From assembly GCA_030847615.1 (NCBI GenBank), contig JAUMIR010000001.1:368210687-368274686 (forward strand): a stretch of DNA of 64,000 nt, read 5' to 3'. The DNA comes from Gambelia wislizenii (taxonomy: Eukaryota; Chordata; Lepidosauria; Squamata; Crotaphytidae). Under the pieces are notes generated by a model that had not been told where the DNA came from, did not search any database, and worked only from the letters and a program-made list of their open reading frames with translations. This document shows, in pieces, positions 20,380-32,578 of the stretch (position 1 is the first letter of the stretch; every line of letters begins with the position of its first letter). The position numbers were made by a program, and so were the translations under genes.

Positions 20380-23300
20380 TCACTATGTGCCCCAGAATGG
20401 ATTGGAGAGTACATACCAACCATGCCACAGAGCCTTACCTTGCTCCTTTGCAATGCCAGGTTGGTAAAAAACAAGACGCACATTATCTATGATCTTTTGG
20501 AATAGGATGCTGACCTGGCTTGCTTTACTGAGACCTGGCTGGGAGAGGATAGCGCTATAACTTGGGCGCAGGCCCTCCCAGCCGGGTACTCTGTCAGTGA
20601 GCAGGTAAGGGGAAGTGGGCGAGGGGGTGGAGTGGCTCTGGTTAATAAAAATAACTTTACCTTGACCAGGATACCTGTCCAGAAAATGGTCCACTTCGAG
20701 TGTATGTACCTGAGCCTGAAGACCAGGGAGAGTTTAGGGATTCTGTTAGTATACCGTCCACCCCATTGTCTAACAGACTCCCTAACTGAGCTGACACAAC
20801 TGGTCTCAGAGTTGCTGTTGCAGGCACCCGGACTGTTAGTTCTGGGCAACTTCAACAGCCCACTTGAGACCAACTTGTCAAATCTATCAGGTGCAGCTCA
20901 GGAGTTCATGGAGTCCGTGACAAACATGAGCCTATCCCAATTGGTCAACAGGCCCACTCATTGTGCAGGTCATACCCTCGATGAGGTCTTTAGTACGGAA
21001 CAGGAATATTTGTGGGTGGAGGTGACTAAAACCATGCATTGTCATGGACGGATCACTTCCTGATCAAGGCTGAATTCAGAGCCACTGTCCATCCTGTCGG
21101 GGGTGGAGGACCTATTAGAATGGTCCGCCCTTGAAGGCTAATGGAACCAACTGGATTCCAGAAAGCCTTAGAGGGTTTATTGGTTGGTAACGCTGGTGAT
21201 TCTGTTGAAGCCTTGGTCAATACCTGGAACACCGACCTTACCAAGGCTATTGACACGATCGCTCCCAAGCATCCTCTCCAATCCGCTTCAAATCGCCATC
21301 TATGGTATACTGAAGAACTGAGGAAGTTGAAGCTGGTTGGACAATGACTAGAGTGTGTCAGGCGAAAAACTTGGCTCTTGTCTGACAAGACTTGTCATAG
21401 GAAATTTCTTCGTTCCTATAGAGAGGCAATACGTGCAGTGAGGAAATCCTTCTCTTCTGTATGTATTGCGTCTGCAGAGTCTCACCCAGCAGAGCTGTTT
21501 AGGGTGGTGAGGGAACTGACACAGGTTCCACCTGTGCAGAACTCATTACTAAACCTGACAACGGCCTGCTGTGATGTGTTTAAGAACTTCTTTGCAGATA
21601 AAATCTCTCAGATAAGAGCCAATTTGGATGCTGGGGTTGGAGCAGATTCAATTGAAGAGGTGTCCAGTAACTCCATTTATGAGGTTATACTGGATCAGTT
21701 TCAATCTATATTTACTGATCCTGTGGACAAGCTCCTTGGTAGAGTGAGGAAGACTACCTGCCCTCTTGACCCTTGCCCTTCGTGGCTGGCTGTCCAGGGG
21801 GGTGATGCCTTGAGGATGTTCCTCAGGGACATCATCAATGCATTCCCTAGGGAAGGTCACATTCCATCTTGCTTGAAGAAAGCAGCGGTTAGGCCACTCC
21901 TAAAAAGACCTTCCCTTGACCCTCTAGATATGAAGAACTATAGGCCAGTCTCCTTATTACCTTTTTTTGAGCAAGGCAATCAAGAGGGCACTTGCTCTTC
22001 AACTCCAAGCTGTCTTGGAAGAAACCAATTATCTAGATCCATTTCAAATTGGCTTTAGGACAGGATTTGGAGTTGAGATGGCCATGGTTGTCTTAGCTGA
22101 TGATCTCTGCCTGAACATCAACAGAGGTAATGTGATCCTGTTTGTGTTACTGGATCTCTCAGCAGCTTTTGATACAATAGATCACGACATCCTCTTGGAT
22201 CACCTGAGAAGGTTAGGAATCGGAGGCACTGCATTGCAGTGGTTCCGCTCCTTCCCCTCAGGCAGAGTCCAGAAGGTGATGCTCGGGGACAGTTGCTCTG
22301 CAAGGAAAGAACTTAATTGTGGCATCCCACAAGGCACCATCCTATCCCCGATGCTATTCAACATATATATGAAGCCGCTGTGAGAGATCATCTAGAGGCA
22401 TGGGAGGGGGTGTTATCAGTATGCTGATGACACCCAGATATATTTCTCCATGACTTAGTCTTCGGCTCTGACTTCAGATGGTATCTCTTCTCTCAATGAT
22501 TGTCTTAGGGTAGCAATGGACTGGATGAGGAAAAGCAAATTGAAGCTGAATCCAGACAAAATGGAGGTTCTCACGATAGCAGCCCCAAACCCAGGTACTA
22601 GGATACAACCTTCAGTCCTGGATGGAGTCACACTCTCCTCCAGGGACTGTGTTCACAGTTTAGGGGTACTCCTGGACTCATCGCTCCAGATGACAAATCA
22701 GGTAAACACGACGGTCAGGAGTGCCTGTTATCAGCTTCGGCTGATCCGCCAGCTGCGCCCTTTCCTGGAAGGCAGGGACCTTGAGACCGTGGTACACTGC
22801 ACTCCTCTGTCTCTGCACTCCTCTGGTAACCTTCTGTCTTGATTTCTGTAATGCACTCTGGATGGGACTACCCTTGTGCTTGCTCTGGAAACTTCAACTA
22901 GTACAGAATATGGCAGCCAGACTGGTCTCGGGTACATCTAGAAGAGACCATATAACACCGATCTTAGGATCACTTCACTGGCTGCCCATTAGTTTCTGGG
23001 CCCAGTACAAGGTGTTGGTTATCGCCTTTAAAGCCCTAAATGGCATGGGTCCAACCTATCTTTGGGACCACCTCCTTCCATATAATCCTCCCTGTGCACT
23101 CCGGTCCTCTGGGAGGAATCTGCTGCAACCTTTAAAAATTAGGCTTTCATCGACATCCCAGAGGACCTTTTCGGCTATTGCTCCCAGATTATGGAACGGC
23201 CTGCTGGATGAGATCTGTCACATTACCACCTTAGATAGCTTTAAAAAAGCTCTTAAGACAGATCTCTTCTGGCAGGCCTTTCCTGAATAGATACCTGGCC

Positions 23301-23735
23301 ATCAGAGAGAAAAAAAATCTTATTAGTCCAATCCCATCCAGCTCTTCAGAAGCTTAATCCCCCATAAGCATCTCCCCCTAGAAGTCTCTTTTTTCCAGGC
23401 TTACTCTCCAGAAGCTCTCTCTCCAGAGGATCTCCTTCCTCCATATGGTCCCCTTCATCAGCTGCCCTGCCTTCAGCCGCCCAGCTTCTTTTTCACATCA
23501 GAGAGTGAGAGAATCTCTCTCTGTGTTAGTCTGTAGTCCCTTGAGCTTGGCTGTATCCCTCTACGCCCACTTAGATTGATCTGGAGTAGGATTTTACCCC
23601 CCCCCATGCCATTGTCCTCCTCTCTTTCCTTTGAGAAACTGCTGTTAACAGCTTGTAATGAGTAGAGGCTGTTCTGTTGGTCTCTACTGCTATCTTTTCC
23701 TGTCTTTTTAAATAAAGAAATAATTGTTTTTGCTG
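20380..23735 (+). mobile_element. L2 LINE, nearly full-length broken ORF2
   Basis: Endonuclease remnants begin near 20455 (CNARLVKNKT) and 20515 (ADLACFTETWLGED), with the domain ending near 21060. The RT follows: KNYRPVSLLPFF near 21930, DPFQIGFRTGFGVE near 22040, LDLSAAFDTIDHD near 22150, CGIPQGTILSPMLFNIYM near 22320 and the catalytic QYADDTQI near 22420. The C-terminus has LHWLPISFWAQYKVL, KALNGMGPTYLWDHLL and QRTFSAIAPRLWNGLLDE, ending at the stop after FPE (23290). The 3' untranslated part runs to an AAATAAAGAAATAATTG tail near 23725. Several stops and frameshifts (near 20510, 21060, 21345, 21970, 22380, 22840) make it inactive. The motif order and the QYADDTQ box identify the L2 clade. 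Confidence 0.92.
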
Positions 23736-25745
23736 TAAAAATCAGCTTGTCCTCAACCTTATTTCTTCCCTTCTACTTCAATTTTACTTGGGGTCATTCT
23801 GGTTAATTGTCCATTTTTAAAACCTTTAGCCTGTAAGGTCCTGCAGAGAGTGAGTGCCTGGAGGAGCTTCCCCTCCAAACCAGTAAACCCAGTGCACTCC
23901 TCTTAACAACACATCCTGTAACTATAAAAATAACTGAAACTGTTACAAAGCAAATAGAATGATACTATGCCTTGCTAGGTTACAGTTATGATGTAACTCA
24001 GTTATACTGTAATGATCATAATCAAAATCAGGCATAAGTATTAAGAATTAATTATGCTTTAAGTACAGTATTTCCTTTAAGTATTAAATAATGCTTAAGT
24101 ACTGCATTAAGAACTAATTATGATTAATTTGTTTTATGTAACTTGTTACTTTCAAATTCTGGGGTCCACACAGTTTGACAGTTTATTAATCAACCATTAT
24201 TTTTGGTCACTTCCTAATCTTTCCACCCTCCTAATGCTGAGAAGGAAAGGCGTGTGGGCTTTTGCAGAAGACAAATGTCTCAAGAATTTCTCTTGTTGCT
24301 GATGCCTTTTGCAAAGGCCCACCTCAAAATTAAAGACTGCCTTCCTCCCATTCCAAATCTGCTGAAATCCTTATGTGCTTCATGACTAGGAGGAAGATAT
24401 GGTCATCATTTGTGGCCCATGCTGAAAACTTTCTCAACAGATGATTCCCAGGGCTGTCCATAACACAACACTCCATATGTTTTGTTCCTTTATGACACTA
24501 ATATTGATTGATGGTTGGTTGCTCACTTTGGAATGCAGTGCAGATGAGCCAATTGAAGCTGAATCCAAGTGTGACTGAAATTATTGTAAGAAGATCTTCT
24601 GGGAAGTGAAGGTAACTATCATAATGTGGACTTGCCTCTATTGGTCATTCGGGTTCATAGGTTAAGAATATTCTTGCACTCCTCAGTTTACGCGGCTCTT
24701 CTGACAATGATAGTAGCTTGGAATTGTTTTCAGAATCCACAATTTGTAAAATGGACCATTTTAAATCTTCCAGACATAAGTTAGCCAATTACCTCATTCA
24801 CAGTTGTGGAGTGGTCCAAAGAGAAGACAGTTTGACTTATTTAGATTAGATTCATTGGTTTAACTTTTGGGATTTTAATTTATCAATTGTTAACCTGATG
24901 GCTTTCTTACTGTTTTAAATTGTGTTCTAAATTAATTGATTTGATATTTGACTTATGCTAGGACTTGGAGTTGGGAAACATGTACAAAGGTTTGACAGAT
25001 CTGCAAAAGGTTAATGAATTTGCTATGTAGAACTATACCTTGAAAGGGACACAGAAGTTGATGACACATTCAAAACAAGAAACAGGGAAAAAAAGGCATC
25101 AGTAACAAATTTAGAATAGACAAGTATAAAAATAAGCTTTATTTATGAAAATAAAGTCAAGTTAGATATTCTAGCTAAATTCTGTTTTTAGAGTGAGAGG
25201 AAATATTATTCTGCAGTTTAGACTTTTTGATATGTACCTCATTTATAGGTTCCGCCCTTCCTTCCTTCCTTTTGCATGTTTTGAGTTAAGGTAACATCAA
25301 AGAGAAAAAAGATTAAGAGACAATCCACTGGGTGTCACCCTTAGCTTAGGTCTGTATTAACCTGAATTTCTAGCAGCAGAAATAAAACTTGAACATTTCT
25401 TTACAGCTTTATCCTTTTCAGTTGTTATTATGTGAAGTTTTTTTTTATCTGCCTCTTAGAATGTAAAGATAACATTTGTTTTTAAGTTCTTAAATCTTAC
25501 CACTGACTCTCTCTCTGTGTAGTCTGTGTATATTTGTGTGTCTGGAAGCTTGAGGTTGTGGTCTGCTTAATGCAGTGTAAATAAGAATTTGAACCACTAT
25601 GGATCAGGCTGTTTCCAGATGTCAGTTTTCTGATTGCCTTAGCAGGTGACTGACATGCTGAAACACCAGTATGCAGGACTGTGACATGGGCTATAGGCAA
25701 AGATGCCAACTGAACCTGATTGTTGGCACAACTGTACTAAAAGTC
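23736..25745. other. Non-genic DNA, no gene seen
   Basis: About 2 kb, AT-rich, with TAAGTATTAA-like stretches around 24030-24120. No coding frame above 70 codons and no recognised repeat. Confidence 0.55.
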
Positions 25746-25748
25746 ATA

Positions 25749-26505
25749 GGACTTTATCAGACAATCCTCTATAAATTGTTCTTTTGCTGGCATCTTTAGA
25801 TCTGTTTTTCTGCTGGCAAAAGCATCCTTCCTACCAAATCTTATCTTGAGTTATGTTAAAAGGCAGCCCCAGCATTGACTGACAGTGAACAGAGCTCCAT
25901 TCACTTCCATGATCCTGATCTTGCCAATTTTCGCGAGAAGACATGAGTGCAGTAAATTTGAAAAATACATCAAAACAAAGAAACAAAAAGTACACACAAG
26001 CACAGAAACACATTTTACAACTTAAAAGTGAACCGGGGAGATTCATAAAAAGAGCGCCCCCTACCTGGCTGTCATGATCTCACCTGGAAGTGTTCTGTCA
26101 TAGACAGTGTATTCATGTGAGCACAATGGCATGAGGTTTCAAACACCAGCAATACCAGCAAAAAAGTGCCAGGGAAGATCTATTGATGGCTTGGGCCATC
26201 AATAAAAAGGAATGACTTTTTGACAAGACATGATCACGATAGACGACATAATCTGATATGTGCTCCCTTTCGCATTAATTAGGCATCGTTATGATGCCAT
26301 AGAGGTTTTGCTTCTCTTTTGGTTTCTTGTTTCTGTATGAGGAGACCTTTTGCTGTGCTTTCTGCAACCGGATATGTTTATCTCAGATTCACCTTTTCAG
26401 TCATCAGCGTGCTTGCAGAAAATGCGGGACGAGTCCTTCCTGAATCTTCGCTTGCGAAGAAAAGCCAGAGAGATGATGCCATATTTGCTGCATCTGATAA
26501 AGTTC
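25749..26505 (-). mobile_element. 3-bp-TSD MITE, GGACTTTATCAGAC type, copy c
   Basis: GGACTTTATCAGACAATCC at the left and CATCTGATAAAGTTC at the right, with exact ATA duplications (25746-25748, 26506-26508). Interior matches copies a and b (TTCTTTTGCTGGCAT, AATACCAGCAAAAAAGTGCC, GGCCATCAATAAAAA). It includes TTCGCGAGAAGAC at about 25930-25942. A LINE tail is nested at 26302-26472; without it the element is about 575 bp. Confidence 0.82.
26302..26472 (+). mobile_element. LINE 3'-end insertion with 11-bp duplication
   Basis: A 171-bp piece of the same LINE as at 16064: it encodes the C-terminal finger region (CAFCNRICLSQIHLFSHQRA in frame) and ends CGCTTGCGAAGAAAAGCCAG. It is flanked by exact ATGATGCCATA at 26291-26301 and 26473-26483, which is host MITE sequence duplicated on insertion. 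It shows a severely 5'-truncated target-primed insertion. Confidence 0.82.
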
Positions 26506-26508
26506 ATA

Positions 26509-27540
26509 GTGTGTGGAAGAGGATAGAGGTAAGAGAAATGTTTGCACCAAACTAGCTGCTGTCACTGCCTTCCAGACAGGTACCTTTGCAATGGGGTATA
26601 CAACCAGGCCTAATTTTTTAAAACCCTGTGACATGACACAATTAACAATTAATGATTAATAATGCCATAACATTATGCTGCTTTCCAACTTGCCACTGAA
26701 TAGCTATATAAAAGGGACGAGGACTTTCAGCCCTTCCAGTGTTTACAAATGCCAGAACTTTGACTTTCCCTTACTTTTGGTCAAACCACATACATATCTT
26801 TTAGCTGTCTGAACATCTCCCTGAAATTCAGACATTGTGTGTGACACCAGTAGTGAGAATAGGCTGTGAGGGTACATTCATGTTCTGTTTCCTGGTAATC
26901 TTCCACTGGATCTTGGATCTGGTTCCGAGGCTGAACAACAATCTCCTTGTGAATTGACAAGAGTTCTCCTTAGCTTCCCAACCTTCATACCTTGTGCTGA
27001 GCAGTCTTCTGCCTCCTACTCCCCAGGGAACAAAAGGAAAGTTGGCTTTGATCTACCAGATATGGGACTATTTCTTCCTAGAGATCCTTCCCCTCATAAA
27101 GAAATAGCGTGTGCTTAGCTGCCAGGGTGGCTGTTGGCTCCCATGTCAGTGGGGTGGTGGAATCCACTCCAGGTTTTAACTGGAATGTTAAAAGAGCTAT
27201 CCAAAGTGCCAAATCTATTAGGCGGGGTTATAATGATTCAGGACCTTTGAAAGTATCTTTAAAGCTTGGACTAAAACCTGTCATGGATTCACCATTTCAT
27301 TGACATGGAAAGCACCACAATCCCTGGCAGCTAAGCTCATGCTGTCTTTAGATAAGAAGCATTTCAATTTGAAGTGCTCATATGTGAACCAAGAGATGCT
27401 CATATGGATGGGAATTCTCCACTGAAATGAATAGGAAACTATTCCTGGCATAGCTGTCTTGTGGATACATCAAAGTTTCTGGGCCTGGAAGGAACTGCTC
27501 AATTAGAATATATGTTTAAAAGACTGGTATCTGTTAAATC
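26509..27540. other. Non-genic DNA, no gene seen
   Basis: About 1 kb without recognised genes or clear repeats. Frames are short and unsupported. Confidence 0.55.
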
Positions 27541-27542
27541 CA

Positions 27543-27682
27543 GGATTGGCAACTTGTGGCCCTCCAGATATCGTTGAATATCAATTCTCACTAGCCCTAA
27601 CCAGCAAAGTCAGTGGTTGGGACTGATAGGAGCTGAAGTCCCCAAACATGCAGGACTATGAATTGCCAGCCCCTGCTCTTAG
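27543..27682. mobile_element. Palindromic hAT-like MITE
   Basis: GGCAACTTGTGGCCCTCCAG at the left and CATGCAGGACTATGAATTGCC at the right are inverted, decayed versions of one terminus; the centre has AACCAGCAAAGTCAGTGGTT. Such GGCAACCTGTGGCCCTCCAG palindromes are frequent in sauropsid genomes. The hAT link is inference from the CAGG-type end. About 140 bp, non-coding. Confidence 0.5.
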
Positions 27683-27865
27683 TTCCTGTGGTGCACTTTC
27701 TGTAGCACCCTCTTCTAAAACAGTGAAGATTCCACTGTCCTGAGGACCTGCGCAATCATGGGAAGCTGTGTCCACATACTGTTGAGGCATGCAAAATTTG
27801 TTCATTGGATGCAGCTAACAATGGGTGGATGGGGAGGGTGACAATGATTGACCTTGAGGTAAAGA

Positions 27866-28240
27866 CATTCATTAGCACACCCTCCAACTGTCCTGATTTG
27901 GCAGGGGCAGCCCTCATTGATCCTCTGTCATTCATCCTTTTCAGCTGCTTTCAAAATGTCTGTTTTTTCCCCATCCTCCCACTTTTCCTCTTTGTCCTCA
28001 GCTTACTTCAATTACTGCAAATGGATTTTAAAGTGCAAAAGTAGTTTGCACTCAATTAGCTCAGCAGGGGGGAGGGAAAAGAAGGCTGGAATCTTGCCCT
28101 TCCCTGTAGGCTCAGACAAAAGCTAACTGCTGCAGCCACTCCTAGCTTTTGTGTTCTTCCACATTAATAGCTTTTTGCCATTTTGACCACACATGTCCTG
28201 GTTTTCATCTGTGAAATACCAGGGTATGCCATCCCTGGTA
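27866..28240 (-). repeat. Dispersed repeat A, copy 2, complete
   Basis: The intact copy: begins CACACCCTCCAACTGTCCTG and ends GAAATACCAGGGTATGCC, giving short inverted ends around CATACCCT/AGGGTATG. Interior TCCTCAGCTTACTTCAATTA and CAGCAGGGGGGAGGGAAAAG match the complement of copies at 2786 and 40200. Plus-strand frames across it are unsupported. Confidence 0.6.
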
Positions 28241-28565
28241 TATAACTGATTGTTATTCCCCACTACAGTAGTCCCACTGAATCAATAAGAATTTGGTAAG
28301 CCAGTACTTACATAAGTTCCATTGATTCAATATGTCTAGCTAATGGGGGGCCAATAATATGATTTTGGCTATTGTTGGCAGCTTTGGCTGCCTCCATGGT
28401 GGTGGTGGGAAATCTGTATGTACGTTTCTGTAAGTTTTTAGAGAGATAATTGCTGTACAGTTACAAAATAGATTTTTTTTATTGCTAATTGTTGGAAAAA
28501 ACCCTTAGGCAATCATTCATACACATTTCTCTTATTCAGCTAAGGCCATGACTTTGCTCTTGTTA

Positions 28566-28690
28566 GGTTCCTTCAAGTGGACCCCAACTTATGGTGATCC
28601 AGTGTTTTCTTGGCAGTATTTGTTCAGAGGGGGCTTTCCAGGGCCTTCCTCTTTGGCTAAGGGAGTGTGACTTACCCAAGGTCACAGAGT
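28566..28690 (-). mobile_element. Sauria-type SINE, antisense fragment
   Basis: The complement of the SINE tail and body: CCTTCAAGTGGACCCCAACT, TTCTTGGCAGTATTTGTTCA and TGACTTACCCAAGGTCACAG. The tRNA head is missing; the sequence passes straight into a repeat A fragment at 28700. Confidence 0.75.
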
Positions 28691-28699
28691 GGAAGAGGA

Positions 28700-28872
28700 G
28701 AGGAAAGGAGGCAAAATCTTGCCTTTCTCAGTAGGCTTCAACAATAGCAAACAACTACACCTTCTCCTAGCTTATCTGTTCATCATCCTTAATAATATTT
28801 GCCATTTTGACCACACTCTGATCTTGTTTGGCTGCATGTGTCCTGGTTTTCAACTGTGAAATGTGAGAGGGT
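28700..28872 (-). repeat. Dispersed repeat A, copy 3, partial
   Basis: Shares AATCTTGCC..TTC.C.GTAGGCT, GCCATTTTGACCACAC and TGTCCTGGTTTTCAACTGTG with the 27866 copy in the same orientation. About half of the repeat is kept. Confidence 0.55.
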
Positions 28873-29147
28873 GTGCATTAGAAGAATTGCAGGGAGCCCC
28901 CATAAGTACAGCTGTATGCACAGAACTTTTTCCCCCCCTGCTTCTTATGAACATATGGATGCTTCTTTCAGATGTTCCAATGAGCGCCTATCAGTTGAGG
29001 CAGGACCTGTTCTTTCTTAACTGAGTTCATTGAATGCTCTTTGAATGTTTGAACAGAGATATATTCAGCTGAGTTCCTCTTGTGATTTTTCATAATTGCT
29101 CATGGAAGTAAGCAAAACAATACAACCTGAATGTGTGTGTGTCTCTC

Positions 29148-29965
29148 TCTTTGTGTGTATGTGCTTTCAAGTCACCAGTCAACTTATGGTGACCCCATGA
29201 ATTTCATAGGGGTTTTTTTGGGCAAGGAATACTCAAAGGTGGTTTTGCCAGTTCCTTCCTCTGAAATACAGGAGATTATCAGACACACTAAATATGGCAT
29301 TATCATGATCCCAGGAGATTGCTAAAGGGCTTCTTTTTCAGACGACATCGTTCCCATCTCATCATGCACTTGTGCTGCTGCTATTCTGCTGGCACTGCTT
29401 TTTATTGACAGGCTAAGCCATTAATAGATCCCCCATTCAGTTTCTGTAACGGAATGTCCTGTGTTTGAAAAGGTGCCCCATTATGCTGGTGTGATGCTAG
29501 CATCAATGGGAGGTCCATGTCAGAACACTTCCAGGTGAGATTGGGACATCAAGGTAAGTGACACACTTTTTTGTACCCTCCCCGGGTTACTTGTTATGTT
29601 TTAAGTATGTTGTACTTGGTGTAACTTTTTGTCTTTTATTTTACTTTTTATGTTTGAATTTCCTGCACGCTCATCTTCTCGCAAGAATGGCTGGGATTGG
29701 AAACCAGGAAGTGAAAGGAGCTCTATTAGAGCTCCATTCACTCCTGGGCTGCCCTGCCGAGGGAACGATGCACAATTAATGTAGGCCTGAATTCCCCCCC
29801 CCCCCGTTACAGGAGAGGGGTGGGAAAGGAGATTGTGAGACGGGAATCCTTTTTGTTCCTGTCTAATAATCTCCATAGCCTACAGCACCTGGTCTCCCAT
29901 CCAAGTACTAACTAGGGCTGACCCTGCCTGTTTAACTTCGAAGATCAGACAGGAACTGGTGCTGC
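29148..29965 (-). mobile_element. 5S rRNA-derived SINE split by a MITE
   Basis: On the minus strand: a 5S rRNA-like head (plus strand TCTCCCATCCAAGTACTAAC and AACTTCGAAGATCAGACAGG at 29890-29955), then a middle and a BovB-like tail near 29165-29200 (TCAACTTATGGTGACCCC on the plus strand). A 604-bp MITE interrupts it at 29271-29874; removing it restores the usual CTCTGAAATA to TAGCCTACAGCACC order. This matches the 5S-Sauria type of SINE, with the internal promoter taken from 5S rRNA. The head is too diverged to be a 5S gene. Confidence 0.82.
29271..29874 (+). mobile_element. 3-bp-TSD MITE, GGAGATTATCAGAC type, inside 5S SINE
   Basis: GGAGATTATCAGACACAC at the left, CCTGTCTAATAATCTCC at the right; flanking trinucleotides ACA and ATA differ by one base. 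Landmarks shared with other copies include ACATCAAGGTAAGTGACAC (29546-29564), CTCCCCGGGTTACTTG, CTTCTCGCAAGAATGG and GGAAGTGAAAGGAGCTC. Non-coding. The interior is the reverse complement of the GGACTTTATCAGAC copies, so the two belong to one family. Confidence 0.8.
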
Positions 29966-31110
29966 CACAACCTGAATACCCAATAAAATGCATTCTAAAA
30001 TGTTACATTTCAGAAATTAAAATGGCACTCCACACCTGCCATTAAACATTAGCTGTAATTGAAAGAGATTTTTTTTTGCCCTATCAGTATCTTATATGTA
30101 TAGGTTCCTATTGCTCTCTGCTTAAGAGTATATTTATAATTCATTCACAAACAATGTTCTGTTCTTTGCAGCACTCAGTCAGGAGTGCTTTGGATGTGAT
30201 ATTGCCCTCATCCAAAGTGCTGCATGAAGTGGTACCTGAAGCATAGTTTTGTTCCCAGCAATTTCATTCTCCCATGGAATCCATAAGATTATGGAATAAT
30301 CATAAAACTTCTTTTGGATGCTATGTGCCTGCAATAGCTCGCATGTAGTGGTCTGTCCAGATGATAGCATTTCTTCACATCACTCATCCTTCCTCCCATC
30401 ATACAGGCCATTTACTCAAGCTATGTGTTAGCAAAATGATTTTTTGACCCTAAGTAAATATCCTCTTGAAAGTCATTTTAGTTGCTGTCAATGAACCAAA
30501 GTGCTCATTAATTGGAGCAATGTCCTGTAATGCTCCATTAGAAGCAGCAATTCAAAATCCATCATATGTAGCTTTTGTTTGTCTTTGTTCCATTAAGCTG
30601 TCATGGGATGCTTCTGGTTTTGTGGCATTTCATTTTGCAAGGCTCTTCAGGGTCAAAAACTCAGGTGCACACAGCTGTTCTTTATAATTGCATTTTCAAT
30701 GACACATGTCAGGTTTTTTTTCTTTTTGGCTCAACACTTTAACAATATCAGCATTTTAACAGTCTTAAGAGAGTGTTGCAATTAACATTCCTTTAAGGTG
30801 AATTGGAAAGTTCCCTTGTCTGGTACCAATTTTCTGACAACTTCCATGCAACTAGGTGAAGAATGAAACTCAAATAGTACAGATTGCTGCTTTTGAGCCT
30901 CTTCCATCACTTTGATCAAGCACTGGGGTTGGATGTTACTCTTTTAGAATAGAGTGCCCAGAGTTTCTAGAGGATTCTGGAAAGTACAATCAAAAAGTAG
31001 CTTTTCCAACCTCTGGTCCTGTATCAGCTCAGTCTGTAGCATGGCCAGGGATATAATACAAACCACCCAAACAGGATGGGATGCATGGTCATCAGCACAA
31101 ACACAGCACA
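29966..31110. other. Non-genic DNA with one faint MITE half
   Basis: No recognised gene. At about 30960-31015, GGATTCTGGAAAGTACAATC and AAAGTAGCTTTTCCAACCTC look like one arm of the palindromic family at 39938 and 47858. Confidence 0.5.
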
Positions 31111-31246
31111 ATTATATGCATGCTTTTTCCAGGAGTAAATCCCATTCTGTCCACTGGAACATAAAGTTAGCCTTATAGGTGGTCTAAAATAATCTTAAAT
31201 GAATAAATATGTATAAGATTTCAGGGAAGCTTGGCCAATTTTCTGA
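31111..31246 (+). repeat. Dispersed repeat B, copy 1
   Basis: Matches 38881-39035: AATTATATGCATGCTTTTTC, GTCCACTGGAACATAAAG, TAAATGAATAAATATGTATA and GGGAAGCTTGGCCA. The two copies flank the DIRS element on its two sides in the same orientation. The 38.9-kb copy has a small internal tandem expansion of TAGCCTTATAAGGTCTT. Family unknown. Confidence 0.65.
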
Positions 31247-31639
31247 CTAGGTACAAAGAAAAAAGAAAAGAAAAAATGGGTTAAAGTCTTTTAAATTAAA
31301 TTATATTTAAGTAACACACTAAATTATATGACATGCATACAACAGTTGTACTAAATTAATGAAAACAACAATTATGTTTCTGAACATTATGCAAAAATAA
31401 ATATGTTACAGCCCAGTTATATTTCAAGGTACCAAACAGTCGCTGAGTTGGAATTCCACTTGCAAAAGTACTTCACAAGTCCATAAACAATAAAGATGCT
31501 GTGAAAATCTTCATAAACTCTTGTCACAATGAGGATCTTCATAAAGCCGTGTGACTTCAAGAAAATATTTCCGTAGGAACATCCCCTAAGGAGTTACCAA
31601 GATACGGCCATCCCTGGGAAAAATCTATGGGTGTTTCAA
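31247..31639. other. Non-genic DNA, nothing recognised
   Basis: About 390 bp of AT-rich sequence between repeat B and the DIRS element; no repeat or gene recognised. Confidence 0.5.
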
Positions 31640-31883
31640 AATGGTATGTTCAACATTCACAGGGTTTGTCTACACTGGCCAGAATACTGGCCCCAGAGCT
31701 GGCCTGGATCCTCCCCCACTATTGCAATGAAATGGGCATATGTCTGCATGTGCATGCTGGCCAGTATTGGCTGGCACTTCTGCTGCTGTCACACATTTCA
31801 CTCTGTGAAGCTGGGAAGGAGGTCCTTAGCATGTGATCAAGGCTGGTCACATACAGGGAGCCTGGATCATATGGTGGGGCCTC

Positions 31884-32377
31884 TTTCCTGGCTTCAGAGC
31901 AACACCAGCAGCATCGGTGTCCAGCAATACAGCCCATCATGCAGGTACAGACTCCAGCATTTCCATGCTGGATCCACCTGCGTTTTCTCACATGATACAG
32001 GTGTCCCCAGGGGTTATTTTGAAATGTTTTTAAAGGGTTTACCCTGGCTCACTGCGAGCCAACTGCGGAGGAGCTGTGACAGAGCTGCCTATTTAATGGC
32101 TCCATCGCAGGCCCCCTGACGTCATCCGGCCGTGCCGAAAGTGTGGCCTTTTGGCTAGCGGGAGCCAATCAGGGCCTGGCAGACCCACCCCAATTGGCTC
32201 CCACTTCCCCTATCTCTTCCCGCCGCAGAGCATGCCAGGAAGAGGCCAGGGCGAAGATGGCAGCCCGCACGGTAACTGACCACGCAGTTGCCGACAAAGG
32301 GGGCACTCTTCGGAGGCTTGCACTGGGGGCACCGGCCGGACTGCAAACAGGCCTGCTGGCAAGTGGCAAGCCCCCTT
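31884..32377 (-). repeat. DIRS terminal repeat, left, block order P-Q
   Basis: Block P (31884-32049) starts CTTCCTGGCTTCAGAGCAAC; block Q (32048-32377) starts CTCACTGCGAGCCAACTGCG and ends near GGCAAGCCCCCTT. Both recur at 37706-38201 in the same orientation but in the opposite order (Q then P). By eye the blocks are similar throughout with scattered differences and small indels. Confidence 0.75.
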
Positions 32378-32578
32378 GCGGACCCAGACCGTACAACCCC
32401 CTGCTCCCCTCCTCAAAGAAGACACACACACTCAAAGTTGAGTAACAAATGTATTGATTACATATTCAGAAACTTTGGTTAAGTACAGGTTAGTAGATAA
32501 ACATTATTGGCAATAAAATGGCCACAACTTGCAGGTGGCTGCTAAATGGTTGGCAATTATGCATGGGTCATGATCCCA

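Noticed and set aside
29878..29965. Functional 5S rRNA gene
   Set aside because: Numerous changes in the internal promoter, no terminator T-run in the right place, and joined to a SINE tail.
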